The position numbers were made by a program, and so were the translations under genes. Shown in pieces: positions 1 through 11,970 of a DNA stretch of 64,000 bases (position 1 is the stretch's first letter; the number at the start of each line of letters is the position of its first letter). Origin of the DNA: Sweltsa coloradensis (taxonomy: Eukaryota > Arthropoda > Insecta > Plecoptera > Chloroperlidae); the NCBI GenBank assembly GCA_024449915.1, contig JAMZAV010003098.1, positions 78,282 to 142,281 of the forward strand. The letters are read 5' to 3'. The notes beneath the pieces were generated by a model, which was given only the letters and a program-made list of their open reading frames with translations, ran no database searches and was not told the origin of the DNA.

Positions 1-256
1 CGAGACTACCAATAAATATACCTAATCGATTCAGTCTTCCCGGATCGATATTATCAATAATTGAGTACCTCTCGCCCATTTAATAAATAGTTTTTTTCCC
101 GAAACTCGCCGGGATCGCCTCTTCAGAATATATGTGCCCACTAGATTGCAGCATTCGCGCTTGCCTGCTTGATGCATTAGCATCCAGAGTGCAGTGCTTC
201 AAAAATCGAAAAATTATTCGATTTTCGACCTGAAACAGCTGGGAAATAGGCCTCCA

Positions 257-723
257 CCAAATTAATCACAATGACTTGACTTACAAATTGACTTTAGGCA
301 AGGGCCTAGGTCCCTACTTGTATTTATATTTGTCTAAGCCTAGGGCCTAGGCCTACCCAAAATTAATTATTTGGTTAGAAAGAAAGGCCTGTGGTTTAGA
401 TAAGCCCATGGATGCTAGCCTAGGCAGGCCCTAGGCCAAATGCATTTGGTAAGTTGAAAATTGTTAGTTTGTAGCCTAGGCGGAGGCCCTAGGCCTAGGT
501 ACAACTTACAACTAGACTAGCTAATTTGTAATTTGGTCTCTCTTCCCAGTTGGTCCTAGGCCTAGGCCTAACCTTCATGGCTAATCTAAAGCACAGGCCA
601 TTCTTTCTAACCTAATTATTACTAGGACCCTAGGCCCTTCAAGTAGCTAGGCCTTGGCCCTTCAAATAGGCCTAGGCCCAAGCCTCAAGTCAAATTGTGA
701 GTCAATGTGATTAATTTGGTGAT
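257..723. repeat. Foldback element with arms rich in TAGGCC words
   Basis: The left arm starts CACCAAATTAATCACAATGA and its reverse complement recurs at the right end (about 678-723). A second matching block, around a shared GGTTAGAAAGAA word, lies at about 375-410 and 570-606, so the two halves fold on each other around a loop near 420-545. The arms are loaded with CCTAGGCC palindromes. No coding potential is visible. Probably a foldback MITE; target duplications not resolved. Confidence 0.6.
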
Positions 724-2147
724 CCTTTGCAATTTTTGTACTTGATAAAGTGATATAAAGATGCTGCATTTAATTTATCTATTTGTCGGAAAATTTCCCG
801 ATCCCGTCTCGATTCCCGGATTTTGTAATGTAAAATTCCCGATCCCGTCCCGAGTCTGAAAAATCCTTTCCCGCACATACCTAGCAATTACCAAGATGAC
901 AATTGAATTTTTATGTACTCATCACTAGTTGGAGATACCACAGGTCACGGCTTGGCACCCTTGTTTTGATTTGAAAGGTTCTGAGTTCGACAACTTTACG
1001 TAGTGGTTGTGATTGCTTCAAGTGACGGGCTCGGTGCGCTGTCTGGTTCCGCCGACTCACTCGTGCTGCCCTCTGACGGCGCGCGTCTCAACTCGTATGG
1101 CTCCTCACATGCTCCCAGTTGGCGGTCCAACTCATTCCCACCATCAATTCAACTGTTCGCCGAGCTTCGCAAAATCTCGCAAAACTGTCTCGAAATATCC
1201 CGGTTTGGCTCCGATATTGTCACTTAGTATAGTTCTTCGGCACGTAGCTTTGATAGACACGGTTCCTCACTTAGGAATCCGTTATTACAATGTTCCGACG
1301 AAATATTCCAAACTTTCTATGCTGCCAGACTACTCACAATGTTCTCCGATAAATTCCTCCTATGAACTCATAAAGTCCACACTCCCTACTCTACCTACAA
1401 GTTTGAACCAGAAATCGCCAAGATGGCGGTTCTAGGGGCACTCCTGACTGCAACTCGAAAATGGGGGCTATAACTAGCTCGACATAGTTACCACGTGCAA
1501 TTTTCTCATTCACTGTTCTTAACTTCAGCTTTCCCACGTCTGACATCAACTACGCCTTTGATTTAAATGCAATTCCTATTTATCTGCTGTCTGTTATCAC
1601 ACAAAAATACAAACAGAAAGAAAAAAAAAGAAAAAAAAAACATTCCGGATTTTTTTCTTCAGTGTAGTGGAATGGAATTTTCACTTTGCTTGCTACGCTC
1701 ATCAATCAATAGTCGATTTCAAGCCAAGGTCAAACGCGTGTCTCCGACTTACGAGATTAGACCAAAGAAGCATTAGACAGGTCTTTAATCTGAGTTCTTA
1801 GGAGCCATGCACAGTGTCAGTGCGCACGGGCACGTCGTGGGAGTTACCAGTCAGCTGTTCGCTGGCGGTGTGAAGACTGTTAAAGAGCACGTCATCTGGA
1901 AAATTATGACTGACTTTTCCCCCTGCCCAAATTTTCGAGCAGTTGTTTTTCGTAATCGTGCGAGACTCGAGCAGGCAGGACTTTGTTCTTGATCTGGTCT
2001 CAAAATTTTGAGACGGCACAGCCCTACTAAAGAGTAGGCTATAACATAGTGAGTGAGTTGTGTTGGATACATACCGTAATGAAAGTTGACCCACAACTCG
2101 TTGAAAACAGATGAAATAAAATAACCTTTGGCTTGTTCTGATTCCAG
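724..2147. other. Intergenic or intronic stretch upstream of the first helicase exon
   Basis: No convincing exon seen. At about 785-885 a segment with repeated CCCGATCCCGTC words ends in CCCGCACATACCTAG, which resembles the right end of the hAT-like element at 29395-30354. At about 1590-1715 there is an eroded tail (A-run, CATTCCGGATTTTTTTC, then GCTACGCTCATC) of the CTAG-ended family seen intact at 11971-12568. The overlapping small ORFs here look accidental. No DExH motif I-III exon was found, so the preceding helicase exon lies outside the window. Confidence 0.5.
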
Positions 2148-2367
2148 AGTATTTCTTGGAAGACTGTGTGGAGATTTTGAATTTTGTCCCGGTGGCAGAC
2201 ACGCGCAAGCGCAAGGGCCGTGACGACGAAGACACGCCCACTGGGGAGGAATCCGACGAGAACCTTAACAAGGCGGTGTCTAGTAACTACAAGGTGACCA
2301 CACGCAACGCCATGGCCCAGCTGAGCGAGAAGGAGATCAACTTTCAACTCATTGAGGAGCTGCTCAA
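2148..2367 (+). CDS. DHX9: DHX9/MLE-like RNA helicase, exon A (linker into RecA2)
   Basis: An internal exon of an ATP-dependent DExH-box RNA helicase of the DHX9 (RNA helicase A) / Drosophila MLE type, a nuclear dsRNA/RNP-remodelling enzyme. It opens after an AG acceptor (TGATTCCAG) with the last two bases of a Glu codon, then reads YFLEDCVEILNFVP, the conserved start of the segment between the two RecA domains. A charged, low-conservation insert with RKRKGRDDEDTP follows, as in DHX9, and the end is QLSEKEINFQLIEELLK. The donor is AA|GTAAGA, leaving two bases of a codon that the next exon completes. The frame is open throughout. Family assignment rests on residue-by-residue recall of DHX9/MLE; orthology (DHX9 versus a close paralogue) is inferred. 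Confidence 0.93.
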
Positions 2368-2961
2368 GTAAGAACTGGTGGCTCTCTCTTCCTCACTCTC
2401 ACTGTTTAACTATGGCATGTTCATTCATGTGTACAGGGCTGTAGGGAACACCGGTTCTCGATTGATCATCCAAGTTAAGCATCATTCATTATTCATTGGA
2501 CATGGTCAGTATTAAAGGAATTGTCTCGGTTTGCATAACAAGCTCCTCAGAAGGTGCCTTGATTCAATTCAAGAACAATACAACAAAATCCAGGTCGCTG
2601 AGACTTATGGAACCCAAATAATCACGCTTTTACTAAAGCCCTGCACAGCGCGTAGGCCGCCTATGGTGACGTCACTGCAGGGCTACCTGCTAGGCTGGCT
2701 CCAGCCGAGGAAGGCCTCGCTCAAGCTCGCTGCCGTGCCGTAAGCGGCCGCTTACGGCGGCACAATTTCCTAGGGGTGGCATTGCCGCCCTGACATTTCT
2801 AATAACCGATTTTACATGTTGAAAGAACAAGATAAATACCACTGTTTCTGAATACTAACTAAATTAAAGTTTTTATAGTACTAGGAAGCTTCACAAACGC
2901 TTTTTTTAGTCGCGTTGATGGATGAGCTTTTTAATTATAAAATGTTATTATTAATTTAAAA
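2368..2961. other. Intron 1, first part
   Basis: Non-coding. Holds a GC-rich patch at about 2640-2790 (GCGGCCGC near 2744) ending in GCCGCCCTG, which could be a transposon end, and at about 2880-2935 an eroded copy of the CTAGGAAAACGC...GATGGATGAGC end of the CTAG-ended repeat family. No gene seen. Confidence 0.4.
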
Positions 2962-3615
2962 TAGGGCTGTGCGAGTACTCGATTTCTCGAGCTTTTTCGA
3001 GCTTCAGTTTTGAGCTCGCGCCGAGCCGAGCTTGGCTTTATGCTCAATTCATTCGAGCCGAGCCTACAAAAACACGCAGTACACGCGCTCATTTTCATCA
3101 ACACTCAACAGACAGTCTTGTCCACCAGTATGAAAGCCAGTGCTGAGAGTCGGTGGAAGTCCAAGTAGTACCTACTCCCTCCCGGAGATGGCGTATGCTT
3201 ACCGCACTTGTGAAATATGTTTTCAATTGTTAGCAATAGATAGCGCCGTGTGTGTTGCGCGTGCGCAGTTAGCACTAGACAACATGTTTATTTCAAATAA
3301 TTCCAATAAAAAGGCGGTGTTTTATTTAAACATCAAATGGGCAGTGTTTTTTAAACATCAATTGTTTTTGAACAGGCATGTTTCAAGCATGGCATCTCGA
3401 TGAAAATTTCTCTGTGAGTTAGGCCAATGATAATATAATACGTTTCGTTTGGAGTTAGACTAGCGATAAAACTATTTTAAGCAAAACTACAACTTTGTTT
3501 CTTCACGCCAGCATACAGTTTGGTAAGTAGGCCTATAATGTGCTACTTGTAGACAAACCCAAGGACTGTATAGTCTAGGCCCTACACTTCCTTTGCCAAA
3601 CCATTTGTCAAGCCT

Positions 3616-3906
3616 GACCGTCTTTGACTCTAATATGTAAATTGCTTACCATCTACCTCTTTTACAATGAATATCTCGTACCCACCCACAAAGTTTGGTT
3701 ACTTACTCGGCGTCACATTGTAAACGACGCATTCATCTTCGTCTACAACCAAGAGCGAACGTGCCTGCCCGTCTTATTGACTCCAATATGTAAATTGTTT
3801 GTCATCTACCTCTTTTACAATGAATATCTCGTACCCACCCACAAAGTATGGTTACTTACTCGGCGTCACATTGTAAACGACGCATTCATCTTCGTCTACA
3901 ACCAAG
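3616..3906. repeat. Two-copy tandem repeat, about 151-153 bp unit
   Basis: Two near-identical copies (about 3616-3767 and 3768-3906) share ATGAATATCTCGTACCCACC, starting 153 bp apart. Because 153 is a multiple of three, one + frame stays open through both copies and repeats the peptide FYNEYLVPTHKVW. No known domain; the open frame follows from the duplication and is not taken as a gene. Confidence 0.8.
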
Positions 3907-4060
3907 ATGGTGACTACGAGATGTACAATACAATACAAGATGCTTTGCCTACGAGATGCACAATACAATACAAGATGGTGACTACGAGATGTACAATACA
4001 ATACAAAATGGTGACTATGAGATAAACAATACAATACGAGATGGTGACTACGAGATACAC
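3905..4060. repeat. 33-bp minisatellite
   Basis: About five units of GATGGTGACTACGAGATGTA followed by CAATACAATACAA, 33 bp each and slightly diverged, directly abutting the 153-bp tandem repeat. Confidence 0.8.
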
Positions 4061-5400
4061 AATTTTTTTCGATCAAATGAATATCTGGAGACTCGATCCA
4101 CTGTGCTGTCAACACCAGTAAGCTAAATAAATTATTAACAATGTGCAATTCTCGGCGCTCGTTGAGATCGACGCTCCTCAACCACTTTATAAACTTATTA
4201 CTTCTGGTTCTCTAACGCAAAAGTAAGTAGTATGTGAGAACACGATCATTAATGCGCCTGAAAATAATTTTAAATGAATAATGACTAATTCTGGATACAA
4301 TAAATGTTTTGCAATAGTTATTTAAAATAAAGACGTTCGTATTGCTGTGATGAAAACGTTGTTTTTGGAATAATAATTACTATATTTACAAACTTTTAAA
4401 TTTAAACCCTTCTATTATGTAAAGACCTATGTATGTTAGCACAGGCTGCTTCGCTCTTTACAACACGGAGATGTGATTAAAATACCAATTTCCTTCAAAC
4501 CAACAACTCATTAATATTATATTACAGCATTACCTAAAGATTTATGCCTATGCAATAATTTACTATTAATGAGAGCGTATTTTAGTATTTCGTAAGACAA
4601 TCCACTCGATTATTTCTTATCACCACCCGGGAAACCCACTAAAGACCAATTATGAACGGGTACCAAGGTCGTAAAAACAGTCGTATTTCGTAATTCCTTA
4701 CAGTACACACCAGATTAACAAAAATCCAATAAATAGACATTTAAATTATAATATAATAATAAAGGGTGAGTTTCTACTACACTTAAAAATAAACTTAGGA
4801 CGCGCTATTGTATCTGCACTTCAAAACCAGTAATTTAACAATCAATCTACAAAGGTAGGTACTGCAGGTGTTTAGCATTTATAATAATATTATTTATAAT
4901 ACACATTTAATTCCCAACATTAAACACTATGTAATACAACAAGTGTAATGTTGTAATATTCATTGATTTGTTGCACTTTATTAGGGTATTCCTGGACCAA
5001 TATGTGCAATAATTGCATCGAGGAAAAAACTTGCATAACTGCACTTTGATGTCATTGAAGATTAAAAAAACTATCTTTTCTGCATGTATTTTTGTGTTTG
5101 TATTTAATATATTTCGACGTAGAAATAAAATAGAACTGAAGTGTGGTCATCTTTATATTTTGTAAATAAATTTTGTTTCATCCAAAAGTGCCTCTAGAAG
5201 TTAATAAATTGAATATTGCCACTAAAAATTAGCAATAGTATGAAAAGAGACCTTCCATATCGACCGTTCATGTAACCGGACGTGATAGTAACTACTCCGA
5301 ACTAAAGATGGCGTAGGCCTTCACTTTTGCACTAGTCAGGTAACAATACTTCCACCGCCTTGTTCCTATAAGAAACTTATCTTCCCCAACGAAGTGTATA
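4061..5400. other. Intronic DNA inside the hAT-like element
   Basis: AT-rich with no gene. At about 4622-4700 there is a decayed relative (CACCCGGGAAACCC...GAACGGGTACC) of the hAT-like right end found at 23815-23892. Otherwise nothing recognised. Confidence 0.35.
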
Positions 5401-5414
5401 ATAGTATCCTTGGT

Positions 5415-6028
5415 CTTGTCAACAAAGACTTTCGCGGAAGAATGCGGCAGCCTGAGCCAGCGATCAACAGTCGACTCGACGGTCGACGCAGTAGAATGCG
5501 ATAGGCCTAGGCCTAGAATGCAAACGTGTCTCTCTCTCTCTCATGTGGGAAAACCTATCACACTATCGCCTGCGCTGAAGCTTTCATCGCAAAATAAGCC
5601 TAGGAAAAAAAGGAGATAAGCCAAGGAATAACAATCCAATGCGTCGTGATCGTAGAAACATGATCACATCGCAATAATTCTTCTTCCAACTAGTTCCACA
5701 CCGACCATCTTTGTTCTTCGTCAGCTGTGAGTTGAGTTGGTTGGATCGACCGAACGCGCACGCAGTTCGCGCAGGTGTCACGTGTTGGCTTACAACGCGC
5801 TCTGTTGTCAACTCAAGGTACTCTTTAGCAGAGTCGACAAAGAAGTTTCCCCGGGTCTTCTTTATCGACCCTGCAGGCAGCGGGCAGGCTCCGCGGGAAA
5901 GATCGCATCGACGTAGCGCGTAAAATAATAAACCCGTGAATTAGCCTAAAAACGGTCGCGAAAAATACCCTGATCTTATAATCCGCTCCGGGTAATTTCT
6001 AGAACCGGGTACCCGATGACATCCCTAG
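5415..6028. mobile_element. hAT-like fragment, same family as 37035-37870
   Basis: Matches 37035-37870 in inverted orientation: shared GGTACCCGATGACATCCCT end (to 6028), shared CCCGCGGAGCCTGCC-type segment and shared ACAACAGAGCGCGTTGTAAG segment. Only the right terminus (read on +) is clear here. The left limit was not found. Confidence 0.6.
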
Positions 6029-7690
6029 AAAATATGTAGCCTAGAGTAGGAATCACACAACTTTGAATGACCTTTTGACACTGTTTGGCGGCCATTTTCA
6101 TGTGAACCACTAGAACAAAATTGGAGGTCTAATTGAAAATGTACTTTTAAAAAATTAATGAATTATACACGATGCATTATTAAATAAAATACTAAATTAT
6201 TGTTTACAAGATTAATTTAATGTAATCTGGACGTTCAAATTCATTGAAAGTAATAAATAACAACAAATTTAATGTCAAGTCATTATTCGTTTTCACAGTT
6301 GACAACAATGGTTTTATTTTATTGACCAATGAGCGATCTTCCCAATACCACTTTCATACAATCAGCTAAAATATTACTAAAGACCTGTCGTCTGCACAGC
6401 ACAGATAGGCAGGTTATACTTGTATCCATTTCTCTATGGTATCCATGGTAGTATCAGTCTATGGATAGGCCCTAGCGTACGTCGTCTGTTTTAATCTTGT
6501 TTCTGACTAATTTCTTTACTTGGTTGCTCTTCTGAGTTCTGGGTTTGACTAATTATTAATTAATAATATTTTAATGTTATGTAGGCCTAGCCTAAGTATT
6601 GATTAAATGAGTAGGTCTTTGAAGTAAAGTAGGTCTTTGCCACTAAGTCATGCACTAATAGGGCCCGCGGGAAAAAAAAACAGTCTAGTAAGCCAACCAA
6701 TTAGGTAGGGCCTAGGTACCTAAACAGTAAATACGTACAAGACAACGGTTATAGACCTAAGGCTTTTAGAAAAAATACTTTTAATATTCCTTTTGGGGGG
6801 TAGGGCTATAAATACTAGGCCTAGGCTACACTACCTGGGTTGGGCCGATGCTAGGCTACGCGTAGCCCTAGGCTAGGCCTAGTTTCCCAAATTGAACACA
6901 TATCACAAGAATTTCCCTGTTTTATTAATGTAGGACTAGATATAGCTAGCCTAGGCTGCATATTGAAGCTAGGCCTAGGCTTTTGCCCCCCCCCCCACCC
7001 CCCAACCTCCAAAGAGAAATTGCATAGACTAGGGCCTAGGCCTGGCCCTAGGCTAGGCTAGAACGAAGTGTATAATAGTATCCTTGCCCTAGGGCCTAGT
7101 TCAATTTTTATGCAAATAGAATTGTGTTGATTAAAATAAAATACCAATAATATTTTAATATCCAAAACAACTCAGTGACAAAACATAACACGCAATGACA
7201 GTATCCTAATGAAACATAACCTCCAACGTTTGGAATGGTCTGTTGACATACACCTAGTTCGTCACCTCGCCACACGCACGCAGCACACGGAGTAGAAAAA
7301 TGATGCAAGCAAATTTATTTTTCCTGTGTTGGTTATGCCGATTTAAACAAATGCAACTTTGAAGGTCGTTCAATCTAGGCTGAATCCTACTCTAACCATT
7401 TTTTTTTTTTTTAATTTTTAAATTTAATAATTTTTTTTTTGAAAAAGCTCGGCTCGGCTCGAAAATCAAGCTTTTTTTTAATACTCGGCTCGGCTCGGCT
7501 TGACTTAAAAATTCTAGGCTCGCACAGCCCTAATTTAAAATAATGACAACATATTAACACGGCCCATACAAAGCAATCATAGGTCTGTTGGATCTTTGAT
7601 TGTTTGTAACAAGGCTGTGAGTAAGGTATAAAATCTCCTGTGAAGTTTTCATTCAAGGCTGTGAGAAAGATCTAAAATCTATATTTCCGT
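6029..7690. other. TAGGCC-rich intronic DNA and the end of the hAT-like element
   Basis: Between about 6580 and 7090 the sequence is dominated by overlapping CCTAGGCC, TAGGCCTA and GCTAGGC words. A C-run followed by ACCCCCC lies near 6985-7003, and the words CGAAGTGTATAATAGTATCC (7064) also occur at about 5391. No coding signal. The right end of the 4.57-kb hAT-like element falls at 7532. Confidence 0.5.
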
Positions 7691-7820
7691 GCTATTTGGG
7701 CGGATTCTGACCAAACGGGTGGGGCTACAACGTTCACATTTCACATTGACATTAAGGTAAGGGTGATGTATTGACTTTTGAAAGAAAAAGTTAAAAAATT
7801 TGCCAGAATCTATAGAAATA
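7691..7820 (-). repeat. Inverted fragment of the CTAG-ended repeat family
   Basis: Reverse-complement match to the segment at about 9320-9430 (GATTCTGGCTAACTTTTTCA, then the part with CCCACCCGTTTGGTC). With that copy it forms an inverted pair, with the pogo-like element between them. Confidence 0.6.
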
Positions 7821-9266
7821 CAGTAGAACCTCGTTAATTCGAAAATCAAGGGACCTCAAAATTGCCAATTCGAATTATCCAAATTCGGATTATCCATACA
7901 AAAAAAAAAAAAAAAAAAGTTATACCTTCCTGTATCAATCGTTCGTTATTTTCGGAAACAATATCGTAACAATCGGTTTTAATATTTCCGATACGCAAAC
8001 CCCAAGAAAAACCGATGCGATCGCGTATTTGGCTCTTCCGGCCGAGCCAACGAAATCATGCGCTTGTACCAGCCATGCAGCTGACGAAATCGCGCGTTTG
8101 CACCAGCCTTTAAGTTAGACTCCTCCTGTTGCGCGTGCGCAAAGATGGCACTTCTAGGAAGAATTGCATCTTAGTTCTAGGCCTAGGCTCCCTAGGCATT
8201 ATACGATGTTTATTACGATGTTATATGACGTTGTTTCTTTTTCACCATTCGCCTACGTACGTAATATTCAACTTGATTTAGCGTTGAATAACCAGAAGAC
8301 GAGTAATGACGGTCAGAAGAACAGTCGAAACTGTGAAGATGACCATCTACACACAGTTGCAAAACATAACATTGTTCTAGGGCTACACAATCAGTTGGTT
8401 ACCGGTACGTCTCGCGTTTTGATACAGGATGAAACTATCTTTATTTAAAGATTTTTTGCAAAACTTTCCTTTTCAAATCGATCTTGAAGTAGGCCTGATC
8501 AATCAATTACAGTTATATTTTAAGTAAACATGAGTGATGTTTTTTTAACGATCTGTACAGCGTTGAAGCGAGCGTCATGATCTTGTGTCACTGTCACAGC
8601 TGAAGATTACGATGTCTTCGGAAGGCAAGGATAACGAACGGTCAGGTTAATGATTTTGAAATGGCCTTTTATTGAAGTGGTAGGGAGGTAGGGCCTATCA
8701 CTCAAGTGAGGACAGGGCCTGAGTGTTTATTTTTCAATGTTTTTCTGATAGGCCTAGGCATAAATAAATATTTTTCAGATAGTAAAAGATGTTTTTTTAA
8801 TTCTTTTTGTGTTTTCTCGCATTTGTCGTTTTTTTCTTGTTTCACTGGAGAATCTATTCTTAGCTCGGTAGCGGCGAGGGGAAGTGGGCAGGACAAAGTA
8901 ACACGTAGGCCTACCGCCTGCGCTAAAGACTAGGGAGAGTGAGGGGAGATGCAGGCGGGCAGGGAGTTCTGCTGGCCGGGCGGCAGACAGTACAGAACGA
9001 TAGGAGGCAAATATCTACACGGCGGCAAAGCTTTGACGGCGGTTTGCAGTCGTTGGGATTACGCGATTGCTTAAAACTGTTTCGAATTATCAGGCAAATT
9101 ATGAAGGGTATTTTAAATTATTTGTTCGAATTACACGTTATCGAAATTTTGTTTTAAACAGATCCTTTAACATGTATGTTCCCATACTCTTGGCAGGGAA
9201 CTGAGTTATTTTACGAATTACACAGCTTTTCGAATTATGGGTGCTCGAATTAACGAGGTCTTACTG
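7821..9266. mobile_element. pogo/Tigger-like DNA transposon, non-autonomous, 1.45 kb
   Basis: Begins CAGTAGAACCTCGTTAATTC and ends TCGAATTAACGAGGTCTTAC followed by TG, an inverted repeat flanked on both sides by TA (7819-7820 and 9267-9268). This is the Tc1/mariner-superfamily pogo/Tigger signature. The interior has Tigger-style AATTCGAATTATCC subterminal words but no intact transposase. Part of the interior (GCGTTGAATAACCAGAAGAC) recurs, inverted, inside the hAT-like element at 29395-30354. Confidence 0.8.
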
Positions 9267-9299
9267 TAAAGGTTTTAATATTTAACACCTCAAAAAACT

Positions 9300-9700
9300 C
9301 AAATTAAAACCTTTTTTTCTATAGATTCTGGCTAACTTTTTCAACTTTTTCTTTCAAACGTCAATACATCACCATGACCTTCATGTGCATGTGACATATG
9401 AACGTTGTAGCCCCACCCGTTTGGTCAGAATCGGCCCAAATGTCACGAAAATATCGCACTAAAAATAAAAAAAAAAACGGAAAAGTTAAGTACGAAATTC
9501 ATGAGAAATATTTTTTCGATTGTACCCAAAAACGTAGCAAGTCTAAGTTCAGAGATTTCGGAGGTCCCCTCAAATTTTCATCAAGATCGCATATGCCGTT
9601 TGCCCGGTAGAGAGCGAACAAACAGACCAGAAAAAAAAAAAACACCCGAGCTTAATTTTTTGGGGGGTCGGTGAAATTGAAGTCTTTGCTTTGCTCATCC
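9300..9700 (+). repeat. CTAG-ended (Helentron/HINE-like) family, 5'-truncated copy
   Basis: Carries the family landmarks in order: GATTCTGGCTAACTTTTTCA, CCCACCCGTTTGGTC, ATTTCGGAGGTCCCCTCAAA, an A-run, GGTCGGTGAAATTGAAGTC and the terminal GCTCATCC. Its CTAGG end is absent. See 11971-12568 for the element whose borders are fixed. Confidence 0.65.
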
Positions 9701-10293
9701 AATAACAAAAAATGTAACATTCAACACTTTACCAAACATTGACGTTTCACATGAATCTGTACTCCCGTATTGTCGCCTCTCGAACGCAAAAGGCGGCCAA
9801 AAGACTCAATCAGATCATGGAAGCTCAAATTTCACATTTTCGATGGTTTATTGTTTGACTTTCTCAATTTCATTAATCGGTAAACACTGCCGTAGGTGTA
9901 ATTGATTTACCCCGCAGAGATGGATTTGTTTTCTGGATTGATTTCCATAGGGCCTAATATTGTTTGACTTAAGTTAATCATTACGAGAGTAATAATATTC
10001 TCTCCAAAACTAGTGCCGATTGGGGAGTATAGCTACCACTCTCCGCCATCGTGTTGTTTTATCTGTCCAGCAGTGGCATAGGAACCGGGGGTGGGGGGTA
10101 ACATATTTAACTTTACGTGCATTTTAAAAGTTTTTAGATCCGAGTGCAGGAAGTTTAGTTTTAGTTTTTGAGATATAAATTTAAGTTATTTCAAAAATAT
10201 CTTTATTATTGTGCAAAACTTTCTTTTATACACATGGTGGTTAAGTTAGGCAATCAATAATTGACATTTTTTACGTCCAAAATCAACTTGGTG
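9701..10293. other. Intronic DNA
   Basis: No gene or clear repeat border. A possible transposon start CAGTGGCATAGGAACCGGGG lies at about 10071, but no matching right end was found. Confidence 0.3.
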
Positions 10294-10869
10294 CAGGGCT
10301 GCCGTTTTACGGATATTTAGGATGCAAAACGGATCAACGGATTTTTAGTCTTATTTACGGATATTTCGTCAATTACATTTTTTATGCTTATTTTCGTATA
10401 TTTGAATCTGCGCGGGCTAATTTCGATTGTAAACATTGAAGGCGGGGCGATAATCGATTCGACTTTCGATAGGGGGCGGAGCCGTGTCCTAGACATTGTA
10501 GGAACTGCTTCTGCCAGAACAGTTGCTTTTGGGAGGATGCAAGATAAATTGAACAGCCAAGAACAAACAATGGAGATTGGAGCCTACAAAATTGTTTTCT
10601 TCCGTTTTTGTTTATGAAGTTTGGATTATGTGATCTTAAACGTGAAAAATAGAATTACTGTCTATCCATCCTTGAAGTACAAAGTGACCATCGACGGACG
10701 CGTCAGGTATGGGTATGAGGCAGCTGCTAAGGGTTGTGCGTGTAGTCGTAAAATAGACCATCCTAGAAGCTGAGGGTTTTCTACCTGCTGTATTCTCTTC
10801 CTGTTCAATTGCTCTATTTATTTATTGATTTTTTTGTTTGATTGCAAATATCTAATAACGTTGTTTAAT

Positions 10870-11105
10870 AAATAAATAAATAAATAAATTTTATTTAGAG
10901 TCTACCCACTCAGTTATATAACTGATTTTCAGTGGGGGACTTTAAATCAAAGCGACCAAGCCAACCCTGCAGGCCCCGACGCAATCGACGAGTGAGCGAT
11001 AACCAACCTAAGATCGATATTTTTAATCAGAAATATAACAATCAGTGGTATGGACAGTGCGAACACCCGCGAAATAACGCCAGAATCAACAAGGCCGATT
11101 AAGAA
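10870..11105. repeat. Dispersed repeat, inverted partner at 24150-24380
   Basis: The segment from GAGTCTACCCACTCAGT through GACGCAATCGACGAGTGAGC to CAGTGGTATGGACAGTGC reappears reverse-complemented at about 24150-24380. The GAGTGGGTAGACTCTAAA end also recurs alone at 62374-62391. Class unknown. Confidence 0.7.
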
Positions 11106-11518
11106 CAACTCTGAAATTTATTATGTGCTTCGTTGCTATTATATATTAAGCGTGCGTCTTGAATTTCATTTTTTGGACAAAATTCTACGATAAAAACTGA
11201 CTGAGTTACGAATAATGCTTCTATAATACCGTATCGGACCGAATATATAGCGCGATGTTTTTTTCCAAAAATACTATCTTTGAAACAGCACTCGCGTTAT
11301 TTACGCGCTCTTGCATTTGAAATAGCGCCTGAACATAGGCCACCCGCAATACAACTCCCGCGCATCGGCTGCTGCGCGTCGCCCCGCCCACCCATTCGAC
11401 GCCAGCTGATCCCGTGAGGCGGGCGGGTGACGTCATCACGGGCTCCGCGGCAAAAGGCCGCGGGAATATCGCCGGGTTCCGCGGAAAATGACCACCAAAA
11501 TAACTGTGCATACAATTA
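11106..11518. repeat. GC-rich segment with CTCCGCGG-type units
   Basis: At about 11425-11515 it holds GGCTCCGCGGCAAAAGGCC-type units that also occur, as two ~55-bp tandem units, at 62284-62370. The overlapping ORFs in this stretch show no domain and are rejected. Confidence 0.4.
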
Positions 11519-11970
11519 AAAAGTTTTTCTTGGGAATCGATCCCGAATCGATTCTAGGTCACAATGATCGATTTGTAGTCCCTTAATCAGACTGGTGAAC
11601 TGTGGTTGGCCTATGTGAGCTTGTGATCCACGGAACCCCGTTAAAAAACATAGGACTAGGCCCTAACATTGTACAAAATGTTTTGTTATAAGAATGAAAC
11701 TTTAGTCTATTCATTCATTGCATTGTAAATAAAAAATGTTTCTTGTACATTTAAAAAAAGTTTTTCTTGGGAATCGATCCCGAATCGATTCTAGGTCACA
11801 ATGATCGATTTGTAGTCCCTTAATCAGACTGGTGAACTGTGGTTGGCCTATGTGAGCTTGTGATCCACGGAACCCTGTTAAAAAACATAGGACTAGGCCC
11901 TAACATTGTTCAAAATGTTTTGTTGTAAGAATGAAACTTTAGTCTATTCATTCATTGCATTGTAAATAAA
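11518..11970. repeat. Direct tandem duplication, 237-bp period
   Basis: GTTTTTCTTGGGAATCGATC begins at 11523 and again at 11760, and about 210 bases of each copy are almost identical (a few substitutions). Copy 1 is followed by AAAATGTTTCTTGTACATTT. Copy 2 is interrupted just before the same words by the element at 11971-12568, after which they resume. Confidence 0.85.

Larger units (their letters stand above)
2962..7532. mobile_element. hAT-like element, composite, 4.57 kb, 8-bp TSD
   Basis: The left end reads TAGGGCTGTGCGAGTACTCG and the right end is its imperfect inverted repeat (...CTCGCACAGCCCTA). Both sides are flanked by the identical octamer ATTTAAAA (2954-2961 and 7533-7540). An 8-bp duplication with TAGGG...CCCTA ends is the hAT superfamily signature. 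No transposase frame is visible; the interior is other repeats (a 153-bp tandem, a 33-bp minisatellite, another hAT-like end at 6028, TAGGCC-rich DNA). It is therefore non-autonomous or a host for later insertions, and sits inside helicase intron 1. Confidence 0.85.

Noticed and set aside
3624..4025. 133-codon + strand gene
   Set aside because: The frame is open only because the 153-bp and 33-bp repeats are multiples of three; no domain, splice or start support.
11221..11515. 96-codon and 72-codon - strand ORFs
   Set aside because: GC-rich repeat sequence shared with 62284-62370, two frames open at once, no domain.
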